Shown here piece by piece: positions 37,518 to 48,497 of a stretch of DNA of 64,000 bases (position 1 is its first letter; every line of letters begins with the position of its first letter). The DNA is taken from positions 26,997,029 through 27,061,028 of the forward strand of contig OY978527.1 in assembly GCA_963854835.1 (NCBI GenBank). Direction: 5' to 3'. The position numbers and the translations under genes are program-made. The notes under the pieces are model-generated. The model was given only the letters and a program-made list of their open reading frames with translations. It did not search any database and was not told where the DNA came from. This DNA comes from Megamerina dolium (Eukaryota; Arthropoda; Insecta; Diptera; Megamerinidae).

Positions 37518-38446
37518 AATTGGTCAGAAAAAGTCTACGTACAGAAACGAAAGCGGGCTTTCCCCGCTCATTTGCTCGATCGCTCGTGCCATCAAAAGCT
37601 TTTTTTCACAAATTCTATATTTAATACGTATCGTGGTTCGATTTTGTGCTTTGAATAATCTATTTCAATAAGTTTAATAAAGATGAATTCAAAAAAAAAA
37701 GAAATTGGAGTTGACGAACGGAAAATTATAATAAAATTATGGAAAGAAGGCTAAACTTTCCGTGAAATTGCTAAAACCCTTGGGAGAGCGCACTCAACAA
37801 TTCAAACAGTGGTCAATAATTTCAAAAAAACTGGAACTTTAGAGTCGCAACCCCGTTCAGGACGACCTTCTATTCTGACCCAACGAGAAAAAAGATGTGT
37901 TTTGCGGCTTGTTCAGGATAATCCTCGACTGACCGCAATGAAAATTGCTCAAAATGTTAAAGAACAGTTTAACAAAACCATGCACGACGACACCGTGCGC
38001 AAAATTTTAAAAAAAGTTAACTACGGTGGCCGCGTAGTGTGCAGGAACCATTTATTTCGCTCATAAACCGACAAAAACGAATTTATTTTGCCGAACAATA
38101 TATAAATAAGCCGCCAGAGTTCTGGGAGAAGGTGCTATTCTGAGAGCAAGTTTTGCCTGTTTGGTATTAAAGGACGTCAGCTTGTGTGGCGGAAACCATG
38201 CACAGCCCTTCATCCGCAAAATCTTGTGGGCACGGTTAAACATGGCGGAGGTGGTATTATGGTGTGGGGATGTATGGCTGCCAATGGAGTCGGCAATTTG
38301 GTGTTCATTGAGTCAATTATGGATCAGAGAGGTTATTTAAATATTTTAAAAGAAAATTTGAATCAGAGTGTTGAAAATCTCGGCCTGGGTTGTGGCTGGC
38401 ACTTTCAACAGGATAACGACCCGAAGCATATTCTATAATTAGTATC
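37518..38446 (+). mobile_element. Tc1-like transposon relic, 3' end lost
   Basis: The start is placed near ttggtcagaaaaagtctacg (37519), a Tc1-style end followed by untranslated leader. The transposase frame begins at 37683. The 3' part of the transposase and the right TIR are missing: similarity ends at about 38438, some 20 bases before the inserted LINE copy, and does not resume after that LINE. The left TIR is therefore a guess. Confidence 0.75.
37683..38438 (+). pseudogene. Tc1-like transposase, broken
   Basis: The protein begins MNSKKKEIGVDERKIIIKLW and has a stop at about 37752. It continues in the same frame through a paired-like DNA-binding domain (TFREIAKTLGRAHSTIQTVV, RSGRPSILTQREKR). 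A second frame carries NRQKRIYFAEQYINKPPEFW. A third carries VKHGGGGIMVWGCMAANGVG and WHFQQDNDPKH. The second catalytic Asp (QQDN) is present. The first, normally in SDESKF, is removed by a small deletion near 38142, where only ESKF remains. The third catalytic residue lies in the lost part. Confidence 0.87.
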
Positions 38447-38458
38447 GTAGTACAAGTA

Positions 38459-39212
38459 CAAGAGTTGGAAAGAGAGTCGCGTCGGATGGGTCTCACGGTG
38501 AACGAGGGCAAGACGAAGTACCTAGTGTCAACAAACAAAGAGTCCCGGCGTCTTGGACAGCACGTCACTGTTGACAACTACGCTTTTGAAGTAGTAAGGG
38601 ACTTTGTCTATCTTGGAACCAGCATTAACAGCAGTAATGACGTCAGCTTGGAGATCATGCGTAGGATAACTCTTGCTAACAGGTGTTACTTTGGGCTGAG
38701 TAAGCAATTGAGAAGTCGAGCCCTCTCTCGAAGAACGAAAACTACACTCTACAAGTCTCTCATCATGCCTGTCCTAACATATGGCGCTGAAGCCTGGACA
38801 ATTTTCACCTCGGATGAGCGAATACTTGGAGTTTTCGAGAGAAAAGTCCTACGCAAGATCTTTGGACCTATTTGCGTTGGTGGTGAGTACCGAATAAGGT
38901 ACAACCATGAGCTGTACGAGCTGTATGCCGATATTGACATAGTAAAGCGCATCAAAATCCAGCGGCTGCGCTGGCTAGGTCATGTCGAGCGAATGAAAGA
39001 ACACGCTCCAGCTAAGAAGGTGTTATATTCGGAACCCGCTGGAGGACGACGCAAAAGAGGAAGACCAAACCTCCGGTGGAAAGACCAAGTACTGGAGAAC
39101 CTGACGGCGCTTGGAATTTCTAACTGGCGCCAGCTAGCGAAGAACAAAGATGGCTGGCGAAGCATGTTATTTTCGGCTATTCGGTTGTTATGGCCACATA
39201 AGTAAGTAAGTA
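38459..39212 (+). mobile_element. 5'-truncated copy of the RTE-like LINE
   Basis: The segment reproduces the last ~750 bases of the full copy at 40532-43900, starting at the point equal to 43140 (gagttggaaagagagtcgcg), with about ten differences by eye. It ends in the family's (TAAG)-type tail. Flanking gtagtacaagta at 38447-38458 and 39213-39224 is a 12-base target duplication. The open frame codes the C-terminal region after the RT palm. A 10-base loss at the stop lets it run on to WPHK. It sits against the broken end of the Tc1 relic. Confidence 0.93.
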
Positions 39213-39224
39213 GTAGTACAAGTA

Positions 39225-40445
39225 TATATTAGGTATTGTACTTTACTGTAAATGAGATAAAGTAAAATTCGATTATACACATAAAATCAAAGTGCTTCAA
39301 CTCGTTTGAAACAATTTAATTATTTGCTACAAACAATTTACAATTAAAATATAATTAAACCGTAATTTGTATTGTCCTTGTACATATTGTATTTATTCAT
39401 CTTCACGAATAAAAGTATAAGTACTTATACATTGCCATATAATTAAATCAGTATAGTAGCACCTACTTGCTGGTAACAGCACTTAAGTTCAAATAACAAA
39501 AACAAAATATTTCAAATAAGACAACTTGACAAATAAAAAAATGTAAATGTAAATTACCATATTGCCAAAATACAATTAAATAAAGCATAAAAATATTAGT
39601 GTATTATTGTATTATTGAAATATGCGCATATTTTCCAATGAACAATGACATATGGTACTTTTTCGTTCGTAATATTTGTAAGTACCTACATGATACCCGT
39701 ACATATTCCGTTTTATTGTTGTTTCTAATAAAATTATTTTAAATGCCACTCTTATCATCGACAGTCAGTCAACCAACATCCATAGTGAGTGAGAGAGTTA
39801 ACTTTCAGGTATTCTAGGACCCGCTGACTAAAAGCTTAATTGTATTATTGTAGCGAAAGTGAATTGCGCAATTCAAATTACAAAACAACAAGAATAATGT
39901 CGAACCCACATATTAGGATGTGATGAACGTCATAAAGAAATACGTATACGCTGTATAATATACTTATTCCATCATACCCATATAAAGTGATTAAGTACAA
40001 TGTAACGTAGGCTATAAAAGTATATACCCACACACTCCACATCCACACAATACAATGCATTTACTCTCTCACATCCACAAGTAGACGAAGAATAAAAACG
40101 TACTACATCCTTTGTTAAATGTGCAAAGTATTTTACAGCTATGGTATGGGTGCAAGCAACGCGTGAGCGCTAATAGTATAGTTAGCCGCGCATTTGTACT
40201 TACATACTATATAGTGATAAGAATTGTTTCTTATGGTGCATAAAATACCGTGCGGATAAGACATCTAACGATGAAAGAGATTTAGATCGCTGACTAGAAA
40301 AAATTTCCCCTTTTTGACTTTTTGCACTACTTACGGAATCAGTATTGGCAGTGACCTTGGTAGGATATTACAAGTGATAAACTCTATGAAACTCTGAAAA
40401 GGTAATGTAAAATGAAAGCATATAAGAAAGACAATTTTATAAATA
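39225..40445. other. AT-rich intergenic DNA, nothing recognised
   Basis: No coding or repeat signal identified. Confidence 0.5.
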
Positions 40446-40516
40446 TACAGGGAGTACCATATACAAGATTCTTTTGAAAAGTTCGAAAAAGTGAACATAA
40501 ACAAATTTTTTCCGGT
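40446..40516. repeat. Possible solitary mariner end
   Basis: The sequence tatacagggagtaccatatacaag resembles the left TIR of the DD41D relic at 7366 (tacagggtggaccatatacaag), including the TA. Only about 40 bases are comparable before the RTE-like LINE target site, so this is a remnant end. Confidence 0.45.
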
Positions 40517-40635
40517 ATGTTTTTATACATACCGGTGGTCTGGTGGTGTTTTCGCAAGGTAACGTGTCTAACTGCCTCAACTGGGTGGGGCTAGCGCAAT
40601 CCTTGTTGAACTCATCGCAAGTCAACTCACTGGCT

Positions 40636-40760
40636 GTCATGTAGTTTGATCTGAGCGCTATGTGATGATACCTTTATTTGTTAATGAGGGGTAGTCATAT
40701 AGCTTGCTCTGCTTACTATGTGACGGCGCTTTCATTATTATTAATGGGGGCCCTCCATGT
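40636..40760 (+). promoter_or_regulatory. Direct repeats in the LINE 5' leader
   Basis: Two and a partial third unit, with about 58-60 base spacing, each begin gtcatgtag-like and carry ctatgtga, then ttaatgaggg-like (starts near 40636, 40694 and 40754). Repeated 5' monomers act as promoters in some LINEs; that role here is an inference. Confidence 0.55.
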
Positions 40761-40882
40761 GGCGACCACCGGGCAACGTCTTCCTGGCACCCGCTGGGAG
40801 GCGGCTGAAGTGAGTGGCGAAAATCTCCTCGGTTAGAGGTTGTGCGTTAGGTTTGGGACCCGCCACATAAAAAACCCCCCCA

Positions 40883-43860
40883 ATGAAAAAAACTAAAATG
40901 CCTCGGATAAGGACTACCGCTTTTGTTGATGACCCCCGCAAACGAAAAAAGGACAATGATTTACGGATATGCACCTGGAATATCCGGTCCCTTTATAGGG
41001 AGGGTGCTTCTATCCAGCTGGTTGATGTCCTCGAAAAATACAGAGCTGACATCACCGCTCTCCAGGAAATGCGATGGACAAGACAGGGCTGCTCCAAAAG
41101 AGCGTCCTGTGACATCTACTACAGTTGCCATGCTGAAAGGCACGAATTAGGATGTGGATTTTTGGTCAGCAAGAGACTAGACATCTTGTCTCACATTTCA
41201 CGCCTGTGAACGAACGGCTGGCCACAATCCGCATCAAGGCAAAATTTTTCAACATCAGCCTTATATGTGCCCACGCTCCGACGGATGAGAAGGACAATGT
41301 GACCAAGGAGAGCTTCTTTCAGCGCCTCGAAGAAGCTTATGACCGCTGCCCCCGCCACGATATCAAAATCGTGCTTGGCGACTTTAATGCCAGGGTGGGC
41401 AAGGAAGGTACCTTTGGTCCAACTGTCGGAAAATTCAGCCTCCACCAGAACACCTCCGATAACGGAATGAGGCTGATCGACTTCGCCGCAGCACGAAACA
41501 TGGTAATTGGTGGTACCAGATTCCAGCATCTCGACATCCACAAAGCGACATGGCTGTCTCCAGATCATCGTACAAGAAACCAAATTGATCATGTGGTGAT
41601 TGACGGAAGGCATGCTTCCAGTGTGATGGACGTGAAATCGATCCGTGGTGCCAACATCGACTCGGATCACTACCTTGTTGCAGCTAAGGTGCGCACACGC
41701 TTATGTGTCGCAAATAACAAGAGAAGTCCCACACAGAGAAAGCTCGACGTCAGTAAGCTGCGATCACCAGAGACAGCAGATGCATTTTCCACTCGACTAT
41801 CGGATCTGCTCATGCAGAACACTCTCCAACTTGATGATACATGCGCACGGTGGACACATATATCCCACTCCATGACTACTGCTGCCGAGGAGGTAATCGG
41901 TTACTACCGGCCTCTGAGGAATGAGTGGTATGATCAGGAGTGTCGCGACGCTACCGCAGAGAAAGACGCCGCCTACAGAAGAACCCTGCGTGCAGGCGCA
42001 ACGCGAGCTGTTAAGGAGCGGTATAGAGAGAAAAGGAGTGCAGAGAGACGTCTTTTCAGGCGCAAGAAGAGGGAGTTGGAAAGACGTGAGTGTGAGGAGA
42101 TAGAGATGTGTACCGACAAGAATGAGACTCGAAAATTCTTCGAAAAGATCAAGCGCCTAAGTGGAGGTTTAAATCCCGGAGCCTCTTCTTGTCGTGATGG
42201 AAATGGGAATCTGGTTACAGATGTCCAGAGTGTACTGAGCCTATGGAGGGAACACTTCTCCACGTTACTGAATGGCGATGCTACGAACAATTCCGCCAGT
42301 GGAGGAGATTGCCCGATAACCCCAATTACAGATGATGGTGTTGATGTTCCAACACCCGACTATGACGAGGTTGAAACGGCCATTTTAAGGCTGAAGAACA
42401 ACAAAGCTGCAGGTGCTGATGGCCTGCCTGCCGAGTTGTTTAAGACCGGAGGCGATGAGCTGCTCACCCGCATGCACCAGCTCATAAGCAGAATATGGTC
42501 GGATGAAAGCATGCCTGATGATTGGAGGCTCAGTGTTCTCTGTCCTGTACATAAAAAAGGAGACCCCACAATTTGCGCCAACTACCGTGGAATAAGTCTC
42601 CTGAGCATCGCATACAAGGTTCTATCGAGCGTACTGTGTGAAGGGTTGAAGCCTATGCTCAGCAACCTGATTGGACCTTATCAGTGTGGCTTCAGACCTG
42701 GTAAATCCACCATCGACCAGATTTTCACACTGCGCCAAATCCTGGAGAAGACCCAAGAAAAACAGATCGACACACACCACCTATTTGTTGATTATAAAGC
42801 TGCTTTCGACAGTCCGGTAAGGGATTACCTCTACGCAAGAATGTCTGAGTTCGGTATTCCTGCAAAGCTCATTCGACTTTGTAGAATGACACTGCATAAC
42901 TCCCGTTGTGCAGTGAAAATTGGGAAGGACCTCTCCGCACCGTTTAATACCGAACGGGGTTTCAGACAAGGTGATTCGTTATCGTGCGACTTCTTCAATC
43001 TTATTATGGAGAAAATAATACGAGCTGCTGATCTACGACATAATGGCACTATCTTCAACAAAAGTGTCATGCTGCTAGCGTATGCAGACGATATTGACAT
43101 AATCGGCATGAACACGCGAGCAGTCAGTGCAGCATTCTCAGAGTTGGAAAGAGAGTCGCGTCGGATGGGTCTCACGGTGAACGAGGGCAAGACGAAGTAT
43201 CTAGTGTCAACAAACAAAGAGTCCCGGCGTCTTGGACAGCACGTCACTGTTGACAACTACGCTTTTGAAGTAGTAAGGGACTTTGTCTATCTTGGAACCA
43301 GCATTAACAGCAGTAATGACGTCAGCTTGGAGATCATGCGTAGGATAACTCTTGCTAACAGGTGTTACTTTGGGCTGAGTAAGCAATTGAAAAGTCGAGC
43401 CCTCTCTCGAAGAACGAAAACTACACTCTACAAGTCTCTCATCATGCCTGTCCTAACATATGGCGCTGAAGCCTGGACAATTTCCATCTCGGATGAGCGA
43501 ATGCTTGGAGTTTTCGAGAGAAAGGTCTTACGCAGGATCTTTGGACCTATTTGCGTTGGTGGTGAGTACCGAATAAGGTACAACCATGAGCTGTACGAGC
43601 TGTATGCCGATATTGACATAGTAAAGCGCATCAAAATCCAGCGGCTGCGCTGGCTAGGTCATGTCGAGCGAATGAAAGAACACGCTCCAGCTAAGAAGGT
43701 GTTATATTCGGAACCCGCTGGAGGACGACGCAGAAGAGGAAGACCAAACCTCCGGTGGAAAGACCAAGTACTGGAGAACCTGACGGCGCTTGGAATTTCT
43801 AACTGGCGCCAGCTAGCGAAGAACAGAGATGGCTGGCGAAGCATGTTATTTTCGGCCTAA
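40883..43860 (+). pseudogene. LINE endonuclease-reverse transcriptase ORF (one frameshift)
   Basis: The frame from 40883 encodes a basic start, then LRICTWNIRSLYREGASIQL and ITALQEMRW, the first endonuclease blocks. Near 41200 the reading shifts by one base. The second frame carries the rest of the AP-endonuclease (VLGDFNARVG about 41375, QIDHVVIDGRH, and NIDSDHYLV with the catalytic His). A linker follows. The reverse transcriptase has NYRGISLLSIAYKVLSSVL, QCGFRPGKSTIDQIF, FVDYKAAFDS, RQGDSLSCDFF and the catalytic YADD at 43081-43092. The C-terminus has RLRWLGHVERM and GGRRRRGRPNLRWKDQV, typical of RTE-group proteins. Expected length is about 990 residues. The single frameshift is the only defect seen; it could be a sequencing error, in which case the copy might be active. 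The product would nick DNA and reverse-transcribe its own RNA in the nucleus. Confidence 0.92.
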
Positions 43861-43908
43861 ATCGATATTCGGTTGTTATCGCCACATAAGTAAGTAAGTA
43901 ATGTTTTT

Positions 43909-46900
43909 ATACATAATGTAATATGCAAGTTATATTCATTTAGGTTTGTAACCTCTTGAAGGAATCCCCGGAGATATAGAAAAGTATATATATTCGTGAT
44001 CAAAGTCGCTTAAATTTTCGATTTAACGATGTCCGTCCGTCCGTCTGTCTGTCACCTGGCTGGTTCGCACGATAACTTGAGAAAATATTGAGCTATTTCG
44101 ACGAAATTTGGCACAAGTAACCTATGATCCAAGGGTACGGAGGGGATTGATATTGGGCATGATCGGTCAATAGCCACGCCCACACCAACCATTCAAAGCG
44201 ACTAACCTCGGAATTTTCAAAATCTTTAACTTGCTATAACTCACACAATATACCACTTGGGACAACAATATTTTGCACATAGAGTTATATTATACTACTA
44301 TATAACTTGGCCAAAAATGGATGAGCCACGCCTACTTTTTATTGTAGCTCCCATACAAAGTGTCTGTACTTCTTTTAAATTGAAACAGTTGTAACTTCTG
44401 CAATCTTATGTCTAGAATAACCATAACTGACACTTAGATTAACATTGCAGTGGGAAATAATATGGCAGAAAATCAGTGTGCCACGTCCACTAATTTTTGG
44501 GTCTGCCATACAAAGTTGCGGAAATTAAAAAAAATGTTACCGGTTATAACTTGCAAACTATTCAGCGTAGAATAACGAGATTTAAGGTGTGGATTAGTAT
44601 TGTACGAGCAACTAGGCTCACAGGAAATTAGCGCACCATGCCCACTGTTTATCGTAGCCCCCATACAAATTTTAAATTGAAACAGCTGTAACTTCGCCAA
44701 TCTTCTGTCTAGAATAACCATAATTGACACCTAAATTAATATCGTAGTCGGTAATAATCTGGCAGAAAATCAGTGTGCCACGCCCAGTCCTTCATGGGTT
44801 TCCCATACAAAGTCGAGGGAATTAAACTAAAACTTTTAAGCTCCATAACTTGCAAACTATTCAGCGTAGAATAACAAAATTTAAGGTGTGGATTAGTATT
44901 GTACGAGCAACTAGGCTCACAGGAAATGGGCGCACCACGCCCACTGTTTATCGTAGCCCCCATACAAATTTTAAATTGAAACAGCTGTAACTTCGGCAAT
45001 CTTCTGTCTAGAATAACCATAATTGACACTTAAATTAATATCGTTATATTATTATAGTTGGTAATAATATAGCAAAAAATCAGTGTGCTACGCCCACTCC
45101 TTCATGGGTCTCCCATACAAAGTCGAGGGAATTAAACTAAAACTTTTAAGCTCCATAACTTACAAACCATTTAGCCTAGGACAACGAGATTTAAGGTATG
45201 GATTAGTATTGTACGAGCAATCAGGCCCACTGTTTATCGTAGCCCCCATACAAAGTTTAAATTGAAACAGCTGTAACTTCGGCAATCTTCTGTTTAGAAT
45301 AACCATAATTGACACTTAAACTAATATCGTAGTCGGAAATAATCTGGCAGAAAATCAATGTGCCACGCCCACTTATTCATGGGTCTCCCATACAAAGTCG
45401 AGGGAATTAAACTAAAACTTTTAAGCTCCATAACTTGCAAACTATTCAGCGTAGAATAACGACATTTAAGGTGTAGATTAGTATTGTACGAGCAACTAGG
45501 CTCACAGGAAATGGGCTCACCACGCCCACTGTTTATCGTAGCCCCCATACAAATTTTAAATTGAAACAGCTGTAACTTCGGCAATCTTCTGTCTAGAATA
45601 ACCATAATTGACACTTAAATTAATATCGTAGTCGGTAATAATCTAGCAATGGATTAGTATTGTACGAGCAATTAGGCTCACAGGAAATGGGCGCACCACG
45701 CCCACTGCTTATCGTAGCCCCCATACAAATTTTAAATTTGAACAGCTGTAACTTCGGCAATCTTCTGTCTAGAACAACCATAATTGACACATAAACTAAT
45801 ATCGTAGTCGGAAATAATTTGACAGAAAATCAATGTGCTACGCCCACTTATTCATGGGTCTCCCATACAAAGTCGAGGGAATTAAACTAAAACTTTTAAG
45901 CTCCATAACTTGCAAACTATTCAGCGTAGATAACGACATTTAAGGTGTGGATTAGTATTGTACGAGCAACTAGGCTAACAGGAAATGGGCTCACCACGCC
46001 CACTGTTTATTGTTGCTCCCATACAAAATGACTGAAATTCTTTTAAATTGAAACAGCTGTAACTTCGGCAAGCTTCTGTCTAGAATAACCATAATTAACA
46101 TTTAGATTAACATGGTAGTGGGAAATAATCTGGCAGAAAATCAGTGTGCCACGCTCACTCCTTCTTGGGTCTCCCATACAAAGTTGCGGAAATTAAAAAA
46201 AAATGTTACCGGTTTTAACTTGCAAACTATTCAGCGTAGAATAACGAGATTTAAGGTGTGGATTAGTATTGTACAACCAACTAGGCTCACAGGAAATGTG
46301 CGCGCCATGCTTACTGTTTATTGTAGCCACCATACAAAATGACTGAAATTCTTTTAAATTAAAACAGCCGTAACTTCGGATATCTTCTGTCTAGAATAAC
46401 CATAATTGACACTTAGATTAACATGGTAGTGGGAAATAATCTGGCAATCAGCGTACCACACCCACTTCTTATTGGGGCTCCCATACAAAGTTGAGGAAAT
46501 TAAACAAAAATGTTAACGTAGAACAACCAGATTGAAGGTGTGGATTAGTATTGTAAGAGCAAATATACCCACAAGAAATGGGCCAGCCACGTCCATTGTT
46601 TATAGTGGCTCCCATACAGGATGACTGAATTTCTTTTAAATTAAGATAGCTGCAGCTTTTGCAATCTTCTGTCTAGAACAATCATAATTAATACTTAGGT
46701 TAATATGGTAGTTGAACATAATCTGGCAAAAAATCAACATGCCACGCTCACTTCTTAATGGGGCTACCATACAAAGTTGCGAAAATTTAAAAAAATATAA
46801 ACCGCTATAACTTACGAACTATTCAACGTAGGACAAATAAATTTAAGGTGTGGATTAATATTGAAAAATTAATTGGATTTACAAGAAAGAGGTAAGCCAC

Positions 46901-47169
46901 GCCAACTTTTTATATAGCTCCCATACTAAGTTTCGGAATTATCTTAAAAACCTCCTTTAAATTATCCCTTTTAGAACTCTCATAACATACAAAGTACTTC
47001 GTCAAAGTCAACCATATTTCGGGTGTAAATTAGTAGTATATGCAAAAATTGTTTTTCAAAAAGTGGAAATAAAAGAAAAAGATGGATATTCGAGTAAACT
47101 TTTTATATATATATCTACATATGCAGGGTATAATTTGGTCGGCCCCAGCCGACTGTAAGGAGATTTTTT
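43909..47169 (+). mobile_element. Mini-me/DINE-1-like element, copy A (long array)
   Basis: The left end (tatacataatgtaatatgc) is a damaged form of tataccctgcataatgcaat seen in copies B and C. Next come a short TA run, atttaacgat and a (GTCY)n run (44031-44053). Then follows a conserved stretch with cgaaatttggcacaagtaac, and about twenty tandem units of 143-156 bp, each with a ccacgcccac-like box followed by cccatacaaa. Alternate units are more alike, giving a ~300-bp higher period. The right end has tatgcagggtata and the hairpin gtcggccccagccgac (47138-47153), then tgtaaggagatttttt. No protein is encoded. The layout fits a non-autonomous Helentron derivative. Confidence 0.8.
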
Positions 47170-48497
47170 ATAAATGGAATAACCAGATTTCATAATAAAA
47201 CACTATAAATACTACAAATAGATTAGAAGGAACTCTGCTACACCATAATTGGGTCTTGTTGTGTTAGATTTTGCATATTCGTATAGAGGTATTGTAGTAT
47301 CGCCTTTGTCTGCCAAGTCTCTGACATTGGCGTAAAATATGCTCACAACGACCATTTCGCAGATTCAGCATATATCTGTGTCTTTAAGACTCATAAAATG
47401 ATTTCTCAGATGGTAATGATCAACACACTTTGCCAATAAATCTTAGATCCTCTCAAAATTGCATATGTGGTTTTTAACATACACCTCTTGTTGCCTAAGA
47501 AAGCTGTTTGTATGTCTTTATCCAATGCTTTTACTCCTGTGAACTTCAAATTTGAATTAATTCCACTTCATCAGGCTTTCATTGCTCAACACTCCGAAGA
47601 GCGAGCTTTTCATCCAGCCTTGCTGTGCGTGTAAAATTTAGACAGTATCGAAAGGGGGCGCTGTCATATTAGACGAGTTCAAATAGAAGAACTTTTGTAA
47701 CAGGGGTTTCTAGAAGTTATGTCTCAAAATAATTTTAGAAGTCAATTCTTTGAAAATTTTACGATCTGTAGAATCAGACCTTATATGCGGAAAAACAATA
47801 CATCCACTTTAACCCATCGAAATTTGCGTGAAATGATAATTGGCCTCTCACACCATCCACAGCTTTATCTTTGCCATAAGCAGGAATTTTTTTAATAGTC
47901 TGCAGAGCAGCTGCTTAACACATAGTTGCATGTATTATCGTCTACAGTTCCTAAAATCATTCGTTAAGTGGCCTAAGCCTATCATAATTGCATAAGTCTT
48001 CAGCTATAGCAAGCCCTTGTGGCTGGGCATCCAATACAGAAATATATAGTGCTGGTCTTGAAGAGTGGTCTTAAAATGGTCTTACTTAGGTTTCTGAAGA
48101 AAAACATTCACGACTATTGTAGCAACTTGGCTATTACTAAGTATGCAAATGTCTACGGGTAAGATATTGATCTATTTCATACAAATGAATGCAGTGTGAA
48201 TAGTTTTCATTTCTACAAGAAGTACACTACAATGATCAAGGAGACGAAACGAGATGTCTAGGTTGAAATTTTCCAAATGTATACTTCCTCCCATTTCTTC
48301 ATCTATCTAAATGTATTAATGTAAATGTAATTCAACAAACAATTTTTTGCCTCCCATACTTATCTATCTTACTTACTTACTTATGACTGGTCACCCAGAC
48401 TTTAGTTGCACATTAATACGATAGCTATTAGTACATGTAACATTCCCTACTAGGAATTCTGCCCGACATAAAGTTACACCATCCAGTTTATATTTAA
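47170..48497. other. Unrecognised spacer with a (CTTA)n tract
   Basis: The only structured feature is cttacttacttacttatg near 48369. It matches the reverse of the RTE-like LINE tail and may be an extremely truncated insertion. The minus strand near 47250-47400 has faint LINE-like Cys/Arg sequence that I could not assign. Confidence 0.35.

Larger units (their letters stand above)
40532..43900 (+). mobile_element. RTE-like LINE, structurally complete copy (3369 bp)
   Basis: A perfect 15-base match, atgtttttatacata, flanks the element at 40517-40531 and 43901-43915. It defines both ends. Inside are a ~350-base 5' leader with short direct repeats, one ORF with endonuclease and reverse transcriptase, a very short 3' leader, and a (TAAG)n tail in place of poly-A. 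A single large ORF, an AP-endonuclease and a short tandem-repeat tail are the marks of the RTE clade. Copies of its 3' part are at 38459, 56024 and 63889. Confidence 0.92.

Noticed and set aside
38465..39205. An independent 246-residue host gene
   Set aside because: It matches the C-terminal part of the LINE protein, ends with the LINE tail and has a target duplication.
43909..47169. CRISPR-like or coding tandem array
   Set aside because: Repeats and spacers are not distinct, units are ~150 bp and diverge along their length, and the genome is eukaryotic. The recurring short frames in these arrays are repeat translations.
48369..48387. Another LINE insertion marked only by (CTTA)n
   Set aside because: Only the simple tail repeat matches. 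Without any LINE body sequence or a target duplication it could be a microsatellite.
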